From the NCBI GenBank assembly GCA_022376515.1, contig WTXI01000001.1, positions 2,255,488 through 2,319,487 of the forward strand: a stretch of DNA of 64,000 nucleotides, in the 5' to 3' direction. A program made the position numbers and the translations under genes. Of this stretch, positions 12,094 to 23,700 are shown in pieces. The DNA comes from Lactifluus volemus (taxonomy: Eukaryota > Basidiomycota > Agaricomycetes > Russulales > Russulaceae). The number at the start of each line of letters is the position of its first letter. Positions within the stretch are counted from its first letter, which is position 1. Below the pieces are notes generated by a model that saw nothing but the letters and a program-made list of their open reading frames with translations, searched no databases and was not told where the DNA came from.

Positions 12094-13385
12094 ATGGCTG
12101 CTGCAGAGACAGCCCGCTCTGAGCCGTCTGCGGCCAATGCTGACCTCGAGAATCTTCCCTACGACATCTCGCAGCAACAGGACACAAGCAGCGAGATGAT
12201 ATCGAGCCGTGAAGCTGCCCACTATATGCGGGAGGTTGACAATTAAATCTACCTCCGAGTCGATAAGGCCACCGAGGAATTGCAGAGGAGGGCGCGCGAG
12301 ACGGAGGAACTCTAAATCGCTCTCCAGCAGGCAAAGGTCGATCTCTCGAAGGCCAAGGACCTCATGGAGGATTGTGTTTCCCAGCTGGTGGTTGAGCGCG
12401 ATGGGCTTCAGGAGAGTCTGATGTCTGGTCACACTGCCGAAGTCGTGGACCAGCTCCAAAGTCGCTTGCGAGAACTCCAGGCCGAGGCCGACTCGCTTCA
12501 AGCCCAGTTGGACAAAGCGATCGCAGATCAAAGACGTACACGTACCATTTTCGAAGCGGAACTCTGAGAGTCTGTAGAGCGCCATGAAGTATCGATGGCA
12601 GAGCGAGACGGCATCTAAGTCCAATTGAACGCGCTTGAGGCTGAATTAGGCCCGCCTTCAAACTGCTTTGGAGGAGAAGGATGCACTCGAGGCAAAGAAC
12701 TCGAATCTCGAATCCGAAATTCAACGGGCTTTCTCTATGCAGCGAACTCGAGGACAGGTGTGTGAAGTCTTGACTACGTGCCTTCCCGCGCTCATCTATC
12801 ATGGTCCAGTGCATACAAGGCCGCCTCTGTGACAATTTCAACCTATTCATAACGGGATGACGAAGCGGCGGAAATGCAGCTCACTTTTCAGACAGCGCAA
12901 ATAACCAGTTCCCTAAGCGAGAGATCCAACTCCTGCGGGCAACGCCAGGGCAAGATGAAAGTGTTCAGGAGCTCGAGGAAAAAATTGGTTATATGGATGA
13001 GTTGATGCGCTCGAAGACGCAGGAGATCGAAGAAAATGACGACCGCTTCATCGAGTACGTGCCATAAAAGCTCGTTTCCGCCTCCGGTGATTGAATTCAT
13101 CACGTCTCTTAGATCCCATTAGAAGAAAATCAGTTAACTACGAAGGCCGAAACAACTGACTCGAAAAGTGCAAACCTTTCAGGTCAAGCTGGCAGCTCTC
13201 AGGGGTGTCACATCCAATCAGAACCCAGCACAACCGACTGCGTCCACCTCAAAGCCGAGCCCTCTCACTAATGAACCTGTTGCAATCACACCAGTACGGC
13301 GCACTACATCATCAGCTCCCGCTCCCTCTCCTTCTCGCTCTCACTCTCGCGCCAGGGTCCGGCCCTTCTGTACTTTAGGGTGGTA
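12094..13385 (+). pseudogene. Decayed duplicate of the 3' part of the coiled-coil gene
   Basis: From 12094 the sequence follows the coiled-coil gene from about 3238 to about 4615, including the intron near 3924 and the start of the Ser/Pro-rich tail. In-frame stops (for example TAA in the copies of the ...EIQ...EELEI... region near 12243 and 12313) and several small deletions destroy the frame. It abuts the pseudo-gos1 copy through about 30 bases that match sequence downstream of real gos1 (CCCACCTCATTCCTTCAAC at 16893), so the two duplicates now form one chimeric block. Confidence 0.85.
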
Positions 13386-13801
13386 AGACGCGGATCCTAG
13401 ATTAAATATTGAATGATTTGTCTGTAAGTCAACGTAACTTCCTCTTTGCATAGAAATGAAGTTCCTAGTTCCTCGACAGTGCCTCATCGGCAGGCTCTAA
13501 TCCTCAAGGGAGCTATGTAGAACACGATTCAATCTTCAACCCGAGGCAAGAGTCCTACTTTTCGGGAGTAGATACCTGGAAAGTCCCATGAAACTTCATG
13601 GAGATGTTCAGTGTTTACAACACACAATGCTTATGGGTTGCTTTTGTCAAATCTGTGGTGACTTTGTCAATCCTTACCCAGCAATGCTGGCATTTCTAGT
13701 CCATCAACAAATAAAGATTATCTTGTAACCAGGTGACAATGAATTATGACACTTGTACCATACCAAACCCCAACACAACTAGGATGACAACCCTCAAACA
13801 C
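13386..13801. other. Spacer without recognisable gene
   Basis: About 415 bases, more AT-rich than the flanking pseudogene block, lie between the pseudo-coiled-coil copy and the stop codon of the DUF2235 gene. I see no coding potential; it probably holds the DUF2235 3' UTR. Confidence 0.5.
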
Positions 13802-15439
13802 TCAAGGCACATACTGTTCTGTGCCAGGTACATATACTGCCTTAGGTTTATATTGTGGGTTCAGTTTCATGTATGCCTGAACACTGTTATGAAATAATGG
13901 TTTGGGTGGCACAACTCGTCCAGATCTAGAACAGGTGCTGTTATGTGTCATCATCAACACTTGGAATCCCCTTCAAGTCTGGAACTCACCTCTTTATGCC
14001 TTGCTTCAAGTCATCAATGTCCAAGGGGTCTGATACATCCTCTTGCATGCCAGCACCTTGAGCTGTTGGTGGGCTTTGCTGTGTGAGCAGTGATGGCTGT
14101 GGGATGGTGATCCTTGGAAAGAGGTCTTGTGCCAGTGCTTTGGCAGAAAACAGGTCATGATGACCTGCTGCAACAATTTCTCGGATCATCCATCTTAGCG
14201 ATATATTGGACATGGCATAACCATCATTGGATCTGTGTGACACTGACCCTCCACCAACATCTACTATCCTTAGCTTACATAGGTGGAAGAACTGCATTAA
14301 ATCACATACCAGAGTGGGAACCAACAAACCAAACCTCTTTTATATCAGTTTGAAATGTGTCACCTGACTGTGGCCACTCATCTGGAATGGCCTGTTCCTG
14401 TGCTGACTCTGATCTTTCAAGTTCATTCTGATAAAAAATTGGGGGACCAATGTGACACTATCAAGAAAAGGTGAAATTGAATGTCAGCAAGTAATGGAAG
14501 AGGTGACTTGAAATTACTTGCCTCATCAAGAGATAATGCTTGCCTAAACACACGAATGGTTTGCTGATCATTTGCCAAGGGAAAAGCTTTGTGCAGGTTA
14601 TACCCAATGCTTGGGACTGTCTCCCTGTGCATAAATCAAATCAAAACTTAGTAATATTACTCTGTTTGATCTCTAGAAGAGAGGTACTTGCCATACACCT
14701 AAGAACTCAACAGTCACTGAGAAGCAGAAGCTTCCCTTGAAATCCCTTGCAGCATTCAAACAACTTTCACTTTCACACTTGTAGAGTTCACATGCAGAGG
14801 AAAAGTATTCCATATATTGTTCTTTCAGTAGGCCAACCTATGTAAATTAGGTTCAATGGGGTCAGGACTCAGGATCCAGGGGTGATAAAAAACTTACCTT
14901 GGATAGCATGCCTGCAAGAGCTCGTGCAATATAGGCACCACGAGCAAAGCCTACTAACATGTGAACCCCTTGCAACATGTATCAGAAGGAGGAGTACCAA
15001 ATAAAAAGAGTTTGTCCCCAATGTGGTACTCCCTCATGAGCCATTTGTATGCACGGAGGAGGCGCAGAGAGAGGTGCTGATCAAAAATCTTGTCCAATTT
15101 CAAGTCCAGTTTCTTTTTGATGGATGCATAGTATGAGACAGGTGCATTGAAATCAGAGAAATCTCCATATCCTTTCTGTGAAATTATAAAGATATGATTC
15201 ATATGAAGACAAGGTGGAATGGGAAAAAAGGTGCTCACTTGAAAGATAACTACTTGAGACATTGAAGCCTTGTTAAGAAGCCCACGCAATTTATGAAGAT
15301 TTGATGGCTGTCCAACGGATTAGAGTCACCCACTGTGCCTGTGTGGGGTAAGCAAACACACCTTCATGAGATCAAACTGCTCTTTGCCATCAAAGGTCAT
15401 AATCAGTGTGTGAGAGTTACTAGTAGACGGTCTCGACAT
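13802..15439 (-). CDS. DUF2235 (Tle1-like alpha/beta hydrolase fold) protein lacking the nucleophile serine, 389 aa
   Basis: Nine minus-strand exons join in frame: 15362-15439, 15239-15307, 14998-15175, 14898-14950, 14692-14837, 14522-14624, 14310-14457, 13990-14260, 13802-13925. Family landmarks in order are HTLIMTFDG (usually FDGT), RAYKWLMREYHIGDKLFLFG, FARGAYIARALAGML, FLGVWETVPSIG, IRVFRQALSLDE, EVWFVGSHSDVGGG and PLFHNSVQAYM. DUF2235 proteins are alpha/beta hydrolases whose nucleophile sits in GFSRGA; here the serine position is alanine (GFARGA), while the Asp of HSDVGGG is kept. Two consecutive introns use GC donors (GCAAGT). Codon use is visibly richer in A/T third positions than in neighbours, and the gene sits exactly between the duplicated block and the real gos1 locus. 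It appears structurally intact but probably not catalytic. Confidence 0.75.
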
Positions 15440-15828
15440 AATGACAGGTATGTAGTGAGTGCAGTGATAATTTGAAGGTGGGCAACACCCCTGACAACTC
15501 CATTAGCCCCTTGAAATCCCCTGTTTTTTTTTAGATTCACTGTGACCCCGCCGGTAGAGTAAGAGACCCGGGGTCATCATATGAGAATTTCCATCGATGA
15601 AGGGGAGTGAAAAACGGTAAAGCCCTGTCGCGAGTCAGCTGTGTTTCGCCAGCACATCTTCAATCACGAAGTCGAAGGTAAATGATTGCTAGCAATCAAA
15701 GAACTGACAACGCACAGCGACAAAGGATAGGGTACGTATTATATAATCACGGTGGCAGTGTCGTACAGGGGTGAGTGTGAAATGTGAATGTTGTCCACGG
15801 ATTCTTGCCATATTTATTCTAAACACTG

Positions 15829-16809
15829 ATGGCCTCCTACGATTCATTACACCGACAATGCCGAACCCTCGAATCTCTATTCGATGCAAAGCTTACATCT
15901 TATGCCCGTCTCGCAGCGACTATCTCCCGTGCTGGAGCCGAACACGACCTTGAGGCAGGCCCATCCTGGCGTGAGGCAGAGAGCGAGGTGGAGGACCTCC
16001 TCGAGAAGGTACGTTCCCGCGCCTCTCTCCCCCGACGAGCCTAGAAGACCAACTGGATCCTTGCCATGACTAGCTTGGCGAGACGAATGGTGCGCTAGAC
16101 GCCGTCGCTCAAGACACGAACAATCCTCCATCTCAATCCATGCTGCGTGCTATCCAACGCCACAGAGACGTCTACCAAGACTACGTGAAGGAGTTCAGAC
16201 GGACAAAGGTCTGCACCGCTGTTTCTATCCATCATCATTCTCTCGAGCCTCATCCTTTGTCACTTTCCGGGACGTTTCAGGCAAATGTACAGGCAGCCGT
16301 TGACCAAGCTAATCTCCTTAGTGGCGTACGCAACGATATCGAGTTTGTGTTCTCCTCTCAACTGCTTCGGACGAGGTCGGTATGCTGAGAATTCTAAACT
16401 TGTCCAGCGCATACAAGTCCTCTGCTGCTGAGGCCCTACTCGCGGAGAGAGGGCGTATCGACAGCTCACACGAGATGATTGACGCTACGTTGGAGTGCGT
16501 TTTCAACCGCAGTCTTACTTCATAGTTCCCACTGATGAATGGTAACAGGCAAGCCCATGAGACACGTGCCGAGTTTGCACGCCAACGCTCCTCGCTTGGT
16601 TCCATACAGACTCGCATGGTTGGCGTGCTTAGTTTGTAGCTTTCCCTCTATCACCCCACCTCTAGGCTGACTGTCAGCGTCCAGGTACAGTACCGGGGAT
16701 AAACAATATCTTATCCATGATCCATAAGCGGCGGAGACGGGATGCATATATCATCGGTGGTCTGATTGGTGTCTGTCTATTCTTCCTTCTACGCTACATG
16801 TTTTGGTAG
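15829..16809 (+). CDS. gos1: Golgi Qb-SNARE Gos1 (GOSR1/GS28 homologue), 232 aa
   Basis: Gos1 is a tail-anchored SNARE acting in intra-Golgi and ER-Golgi traffic. Exons 15829-16008, 16074-16208, 16281-16379, 16418-16494, 16549-16631 and 16685-16809 join in frame. The N terminus MASYDSLHRQCRTLES is the Habc start typical of the family; the SNARE helix runs from about LLAERGRIDSSHEMID to VPGINNILSMIHKRRRRD, followed by a single transmembrane helix (YIIGGLIGVCLFFLLRYMF) and two terminal residues. The third intron is only 38 bases; an alternative using a GT four bases upstream (16376) and an acceptor at 16407 would give three slightly different residues (SAYK in place of SS). A mutated duplicate lies at 10.9-12.1 kb. 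Confidence 0.9.
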
Positions 16810-16945
16810 CGCGTAACATGCAGGATTTATAGTGTTTGGATACCATGAGGTGTTCATAGTCAAACTCAGAGTTTATTTATTCCTGTGCCCCCACCTCATT
16901 CCTTCAACGTGTCACGGAGAGTTGCGCGAGCACTTGATGTTGGGC

Positions 16946-18202
16946 CTATATCGAGACGTAAGACTCACCTTCATCTTCCATATCACTCTCTATTAAATCG
17001 AGACTGTAATCTCGCCTCCGCCGCTCTCGCGCCGTGAATTTTTTAGCCGTTGTCGCGTGCCCACCCTTCACGAATGCACACCAGTTCATCTCGAGCCGCC
17101 TGACAACGCCCCACTGTGCTTCGTCTGAGGGTGGTAAGTTATCCCACGTGTCCTCGATCGGCCACCCGCGCGTTTCCGCAACTATGCGTACCATGTCCCA
17201 CGTGCGTGCTGGTGCGGCGGCTGCATCAGGATAATCTGACTCGACAAGGAGGCGATTGGGTGCACACGCACGGATGAGTGCGAGGTGATTCGGCGAGCGG
17301 CCATTGATGGCTGTCGAGAACGATAAGAATGCGTTCGGACAGCGCTTCTGTACCATCCATCAGTAGACATTCTCCTCTTCTTGAGGGACGTAGTTGGAAG
17401 TCCTCAAGGGGATGGAAAGGGAAGGCGGTAGCACGGAATGGAGAAGGAATGGACGCACTTCAATGTCACGCCACACCTCGGGACTGAGTGTACAGCTGTG
17501 AACGTCAATGCTGATCGCAACCCATGCAGTACCATGCGTCGCTGCCATGCGGTCAAATAACGCAAGTGTCTGTGCGGGTGCCTTGACGCTGTGTAAGCTC
17601 ACGTTGCGCCGCATCTCAACAGCAAGGGCGAGCTGTGCCTCGAGGACGGCCAGCTGGTGTGCAAAGGGAGTCGAGAATGGAGATAAGGCGCGAGCGCGGT
17701 TCCCTTCCTCGGATGATGCATCACCGTCTTTGAAAGGTATGCGCGCAGCACGGTCGATCCCGACTTCGCCTAGCATCGCCGAGGGGAATCGTTCAAGTGC
17801 GCGCGGATGTCCGCAAGGATGTCCGCGAGGGATATGGGCTGTGGGAGCATGGGCAGCAGACGGCAAAGGCGGCCTCGAGCTCGCGCTAGGCGGTGGTGAG
17901 GAATCGGGCAGGAAGAGTGCACGGTAGTGGGCCGTGTGGTCTGGAGTCGTGCCAGAGGGGGCGTTGAGGGAGATGCGGTGCGCCCACCACGGGTGATACC
18001 CGAAGGCGGGAACGATCCGGTCGGGGTGTGTTCGGGCAAGAGTGGCGACTTTGGACTGGTCTCCCTCTTGAGTGGCCATTGCACAAAGTGTACATGGGAG
18101 GGATTCGATGGTAGATTCTGTGATCGAAGGCGCATCCGTTGGGTGGCAGTGTACATCAACGACGTGAACGAGGACCTCGGGTGGGGGCAACAAATGAGAC
18201 AT
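16946..18202 (-). CDS. TatD-family metal-dependent hydrolase (Scn1-like), 381 aa
   Basis: Two exons (17459-18202 and 16946-17347, intron of 111 bases) give 381 residues. TatD enzymes are two-metal deoxyribonucleases; S. pombe Scn1, the Cut9-interacting protein, belongs here. All expected ligands are visible: DVHCH near residue 16, LGEVGID (Glu), NVSLHSVKAP (His), the third His region IDVHSCTLS and LVESDYPD (Asp). Fungal Scn1-type members carry an insertion before LGEVGID and an extended tail, as here. The gene is divergent from trm5, with about 270 bases of shared promoter. Start chosen at the ATG giving MSHLLPPPEVLVHVVDVHCH. Confidence 0.87.
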
Positions 18203-18470
18203 TTATTCACCAGTCTATCAGTAGCACCGAGTAGATATGGTGACCAGGGCGATCAAGTCCCCTTCTCGAAGGAAAAGGTGATGTTTATTAAACGAAATGT
18301 ATACCTCAGGGATCAATCGATCAAGGTCAGGGATGGTCACCGTCCTGAGCGTTGTCGGGGACTTGCTTATGTTATCACCAAACGCGTTCACTGGCATGTC
18401 ACTTGCTAGATTGTTGAACATTGCTCACCTGCGTCGTTCTCGGCCATTTTTCTATTTCAAAGCTCGAAAA
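18203..18470. promoter_or_regulatory. Shared divergent promoter of the TatD-like and trm5 genes
   Basis: The 268 bases between the two divergent start codons must hold both promoters. I see no clear TATA box. Nothing else is recognisable. Confidence 0.45.
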
Positions 18471-20390
18471 ATGCATAGAAATATTACCATAGACACTTCT
18501 CCACCTCCAGCGCGCTGGATGAGGGACACTCTGGACCGGAGCGCGTTCCATCGTACAGTCCCTGTACTCGCTGCACGTTTGCCTACAGCCCTGACTGGTT
18601 CCCTGCTCAAAGCGGAGCCCATGCGAGGGTCAGTGCCCTACCCTATTGACCGAAATACCCGATCGCGAGGGGTATCCTCTCCCGTTGTCTGCTCCGTCGG
18701 ACTTACATGCATTACCCACTTCCAGGTTCATCATCAATCTGCCAAGAATACGTAGCGTGGTGCCGGATGCTGGATCCCAAAATGACAATAATAAACTTGT
18801 CTTGCTTCGTGTCCAGCATGAAGGTGCGTCAAAGAGATCCCCCTTTTACCCCGTTGTTGGATAAACCCAATATAAATCCCTATGATACGTCATCACCAAC
18901 GATACTGATGGTCGGCCAAGTGCTTTAGCTGATCTAAATGCCGCCACTTTGTCATATTTGAAATCACAAAACGCGTCGCTGACAACACACAACATTGAGC
19001 TTGATTATGACTATTGGTCTGCTGGTGCGCTGAGCTGCGTTGTCAGTGGCGGTCGAGATTGCTCACGCTGGATGCGGGTGTGGTACCTCTAGATGACATC
19101 CTCCACGCGATTCTTCCGGAGGAACTCCTCGACGGTTCTCCAACCGGATTTTCGATCATGGGTCATCTCGGTAGGCGTTCTCTAACTCGTAGCCCTTTGT
19201 TGTTCCATGTAGCTTGACTATCGCGCTTTGCAGCGCATATGAACCTCAATGAGGAATACCTGCCGTACAAGTACATCATAGGACAAGTGATTCTTGATGT
19301 GAGTGATCTCCTTTCTGATATAATATATCTTCTCACTTCAACTGGCATCCTAGAAAAACAAACGTTTGCGGACAGTTGTTAACAAACTCGATTCTATAGA
19401 CACACGTTTCCGTTTTTTCAAAATGGAGCTCCTGGCGGGGGAATCAGATTACATTGTCGAACATGTCAGTTTTCCCCCCTCTACTTTTGCCTTTTTCATT
19501 TCTCATTGTAGATAACAGAGTGAATCAAACTGCCGTTTTAAGTTTGATTTCTCCCAGGTGTACTGGAATTCGCGGCTGCAGACGGAACATTCACGTCTTG
19601 TGAATATGTTTCAGCCAGATGAACTGGTAGCAGACGTCTTCGCTGGTGTGGGCCCGTTTGCGTTGCCCGCAGCAAGAAAAGGCTGTGCGGTGCTGGCCAA
19701 TGACTTGAATCCCGAAAGTTACAAATATCTTGCTGTCAATATAGAGGATAACAAGGTGTGTCGGTCGCAAAAAACGAACGGAGCCGGAGGCAATATGCGT
19801 CATGTAGGTTTCTGATCGTGTACGCGCGTCATGCAAGGACGGACGCGACTTTATTCGACATGCAGCGGCACTAGTCGCGGCCAACCCTTTTCCCGGGTAT
19901 ACAGGGCCGCCACTTTCGCAATCTCAGCGTCGTGCCCAATCACGGCAGCAATCACGCGGGCAAATTTCCTCACAACAACCGCCACGCAACCGCATTGCGC
20001 ACTTTGTCATGAATCTCCCCGATTCAGCGATTACATTCCTTGATTCATTTCGGGGCATGCTTGCGCCATCGTCATCAGAGTCAATCGCCGACTTGCAGGC
20101 GTTGTACGATGTGATGCCGATGGTGCACTGCTATTGTTTCACTCGTGAACTGGAGCAAGAGGCTGCTGAGCGAGATATTCGACAAGTACGTGCTTTTTCT
20201 GATCCATAAATTGACTGGTATATTGACTGCGAGCGCATTGCAGCGTGTTGAAGGGCATCTGGGATATATGTTAAAAACTGAGAATGAAGTGATGGTGCAC
20301 TTAGTACGGTCGGTGGCACCTAATAAGGACATGTATTGCATTAGCTTCCGCCTTCCCCGTGCGATTACGGTTGAAGAACCCCAAAGCTAA
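18471..20390 (+). CDS. trm5: tRNA (guanine-37-N1)-methyltransferase Trm5, 455 aa
   Basis: Trm5 makes m1G37 next to the anticodon, in cytosol/nucleus and mitochondria, preventing +1 frameshifting. Nine exons: 18471-18628, 18726-18823, 18929-19024, 19093-19170, 19234-19298, 19354-19464, 19519-19755, 19808-20185, 20244-20390. Conserved blocks are [43 protein letters not shown], the S-adenosylmethionine site [29 protein letters not shown] and the catalytic [13 protein letters not shown]. The insertion between [13 protein letters not shown] and FVMNLP (about 40 residues, Q/R-rich) is low complexity. Length is normal for fungi. A start at the first ATG is used; a mitochondrial form could start differently. 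Confidence 0.92.
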
Positions 20391-20798
20391 TTTTACCACA
20401 CATGTTTGCTCGTTTCATCATACCTTCTCGCAATTAACCTCATCTCGCAAGCTGATGACCAGAGCAGACATCGACCACCTACAAAGCCAAGCGAGATGAG
20501 CTTTGCGCCTGGAAAATAGTTACGTCAGCTGACAGGTCGAAGTGAAACCCGATGTGCCCGCTAAGAGTACCAACGCATGCATTTTCACCCAGCATCTTCC
20601 GCCCGTTCCCACATAATACTACACCCCACTAGAACCGGGTCAAATCCTGCATAGACTTCTTTTTACAATCTTCTAGACGACATAGAACTATACAATATCT
20701 ACCTTTTGTTCTCCTCGGCATCGACCAACACACTCGTTCTCGCTCCGTTGCGGAAAAGCTGCTGACCAAAACATACTCACAACCCTAATTAACAACCT
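20391..20798 (+). promoter_or_regulatory. Upstream region of agc1
   Basis: About 400 bases between trm5 and agc1 contain pyrimidine-rich stretches near 20650-20780, usual for basidiomycete promoters and 5' UTRs. No other feature is visible. Confidence 0.4.
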
Positions 20799-23700
20799 AT
20801 GACATCCTCCTCAAACCCGTTACCTGTGCTGCGCGCGGATTCCGAGAATCCTGACGGAAGTACAGCTGCGCGCGTCGTTCAGAGCGTCAAGAGTGCAGTA
20901 CTCGCACAAGAATCGGAGATAAAGCGCTGGCATCGGACCTTTGACGCGAATGCCAAGGTCATCGTTAACGGTGAAAGGTGCGCTCTTACATGCCTTGCTC
21001 TTCGAAAACCTGACGAAGTGGTGGTGGCAGGTTTTTGGATCGCGACCAATTCGTTAACGCAATCGCCCCCAAGGGTGATCTGACTCGCATCGGTCGTTCA
21101 CAGTTTGCCGTTCTCTTTCGTGTTGCGGACGTTGCCAAACGCGGTCTCTTATCTTGGGACGACTTCGTGGTCTTTCAAACCCTGCTCAAGCGGCCAGATG
21201 CCGACTACTACATAGCGTTTGAGTACTTCGACGTGTAGGCGCCCGCCTGACTTTTTACCACAATTGGACAACTGACGCTCGTGCCATGGTTGGTACGCAG
21301 GGATGGCTCTGGCACCATCACTTTTGACGAGTTCAAAAGCGTGTTCTCAGCCAACATTGGCCCTGACGCAATCCCGTTCAATTTTGACTGGTATGTACTC
21401 CTGTCCGTGCTGGAGCAGTTCACTGAATGGGTGCGTGCAGCGACTGGGTCAAGCTATACCTGGGCAAGAAGAACGGAACTCACGTTCTTGGGTGTATGCG
21501 CACTTTGTTTCAGTAGTTCCAGACGACGACTCTGACGGGTTCTACAGACAATGAATTTACGCAACTCATGAAAGGTCTACAGGGCGAGAGGTTGCGTCAA
21601 GCTTTCAGTATTTTGATGAAAACCAGGACGGGTTCATTCGGCCAGACCAGCTCAAGCGTATTATCCTTGTGCGCTACTCTTGGACTATCTATTGGCCTGC
21701 GATGTTACTGATCTTGTGTCCCCAGGAACTCGCAGGGCACAAGCTCTCGGATGCCGTGATTGAACTCTTGCCGACTCTCACAGTGCTCTCTCCCGGTGGT
21801 CGTATCTCGTTCTCGGAAGTCGTTGCGTGTCATAATGTTATCAGAGGTGCGTGCGCTGTATCGACCTTACACCAATATAATAATCCGAAACCCATTTCCC
21901 CAATCCCGCAGAGATGGATATTATCGAGCGCGTGCTGCGTGAGGCAACCGCAAAGTCTAAAGACGGTCGCATTGACCAAACGGAGTTTTTGAATTACGCC
22001 GCATCCAGTTCACGCTATTCGCTCTTCACTCCGATGGAGGTGTCCATTATCTTCCACTTTTCTGGTCGTGGTGCCGCGGGACAGCGTCTAGCTCTCATCG
22101 ATTTCGCACAGCTGCTTGACCCGCGTTGGCGCGCGCCAAGAGACATTGAGGCTGTGGCAATGGAAACGGCTGCGAGTGCCACGGTATCGACTATGCTGTC
22201 AAATCTTGCGCAGTCAGCATATAACTTTGTACAAGGGGGTGAGCGTGTCCAACTATTCAAAGGCGTGACTCTGAGCTCTGGGCACAATGAAAGGTCTTGC
22301 TGGAGCATTTGGAGCGACGATAGTATACCCGATAGATCTCGGTAAGTCGCTTCTCCTCTGGTTACGATGCTTAAACTGACATCCTATCTCAGTGAAGGTA
22401 TGGCAACGGTTTCTTTGAATGAGAACTTACCAAGACTTTGGCGCCTTGGTCTGTAGACTCGGTACGCTCACAGATCGTAGCCCAGGCTTAAACCCGTGTC
22501 TTAGTGAAATTACTTTCTAGGATGCAAAACCAGCGGAGCACTGTTGTCGGTCAGCTTCTGTATAAGAACAGCTTGGACTGCATCAAAAAAGTTTTCCGTA
22601 ATGAAGGCTTTTTAGGCTTTTATCGTGGTCTTGGACCACAACTGGTTGTAAGCCCCTACGCCCCTCAGTAGTAGTAAGGAAGGAAGACTCAGTCATCACT
22701 AAGGGTGTTGCTCCTGAAAAAGCGATAAAGCTTACGGTGAATGATCTCGTTCGCGGACGGGCAATGGATCCAGAGACGGGGCGGATATCACTACTTTGGG
22801 AAATGATTGCGGGCGGGACCGCAGGTGGTTGCCAAGTTGTAAGTACCAGCTGATCAATTCATACCTCAGAAATCCGCTCAAATTGCCAGGTAGACTTTCA
22901 CGAACCCACTAGAGATCGTGTGCGTGCCATTGTGAGCAGCATTGAGAGTTATATGCTTACATTGAAAGTCGACAGAAAAATCCGGCTCCAAATCCAAGGC
23001 GAAGCTGCCAAAGCCGAGGGCGCTGTACCTCGAGGTGCGGTGCACATCGTCCGACAACTTGGGCTTCTTGGACTTTATCGGGGTGCATCGGCGTGTCTGT
23101 TGCGTGATATTCCATTTTCGGCGATATATTTTCCCGCGTACGCGCATTTGAAGAAGGACCTGTTTCACGAAGGATACCATGGCAAATCGCTGTCCTTTTT
23201 GGAAACTCTTTCCTCCGCGGCAATAGCGTACGTAACTGCCTGATGACCTTGTTCCGTTGTGGACCGGGTCTGTCCCAGACCGACTGATTTGATGGCGCTC
23301 ATTGATGGACAGGGGAATGCCTGCAGCTTACCTCACGACTCCTGCAGGTGGGGGGGAATTTTCAATTCATGAACAAGGGCTGACGCGCTGACGCTCTTGG
23401 CGTGTGATAGACGTTGTCAAGACACGGTTACAAGTAGAGGCTCGCAAGGGACAAACGACTTACAAAGGCCTTGCTGATGCTTTTACCAAGATTTGTACGT
23501 AAATTCAAATCCATAGTCTTTGTGTTACCCTCATCAAAATCTACGTAGACCGCGAGGAAGGCTTTAAGGCGCTGTTCAGAGGAGGCCCGGCACGCATAAT
23601 CCGGAGTTCGCCTCAATTTGGGTTTACACTGGTGGCATACGAGTATCTCCACAAGGTGATGACTTATCAAATTATGTATCAGTCATTTCGCTGATTGTAA

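Noticed and set aside
14111..14353. Plus-strand frame in the DUF2235 region
   Set aside because: It is antisense to exons 7 and 8 of the minus-strand DUF2235 gene, which has family motifs.
15520..15560. Poly-T tract and CCCGCCGG segment as a possible transposon end beside the DUF2235 gene
   Set aside because: No matching inverted or direct repeat is found at the other side (about 13386-13800).
19831..20043. 70-codon plus-strand frame inside trm5
   Set aside because: It is a shadow frame of trm5 exon 8, which carries the conserved residues in another frame.
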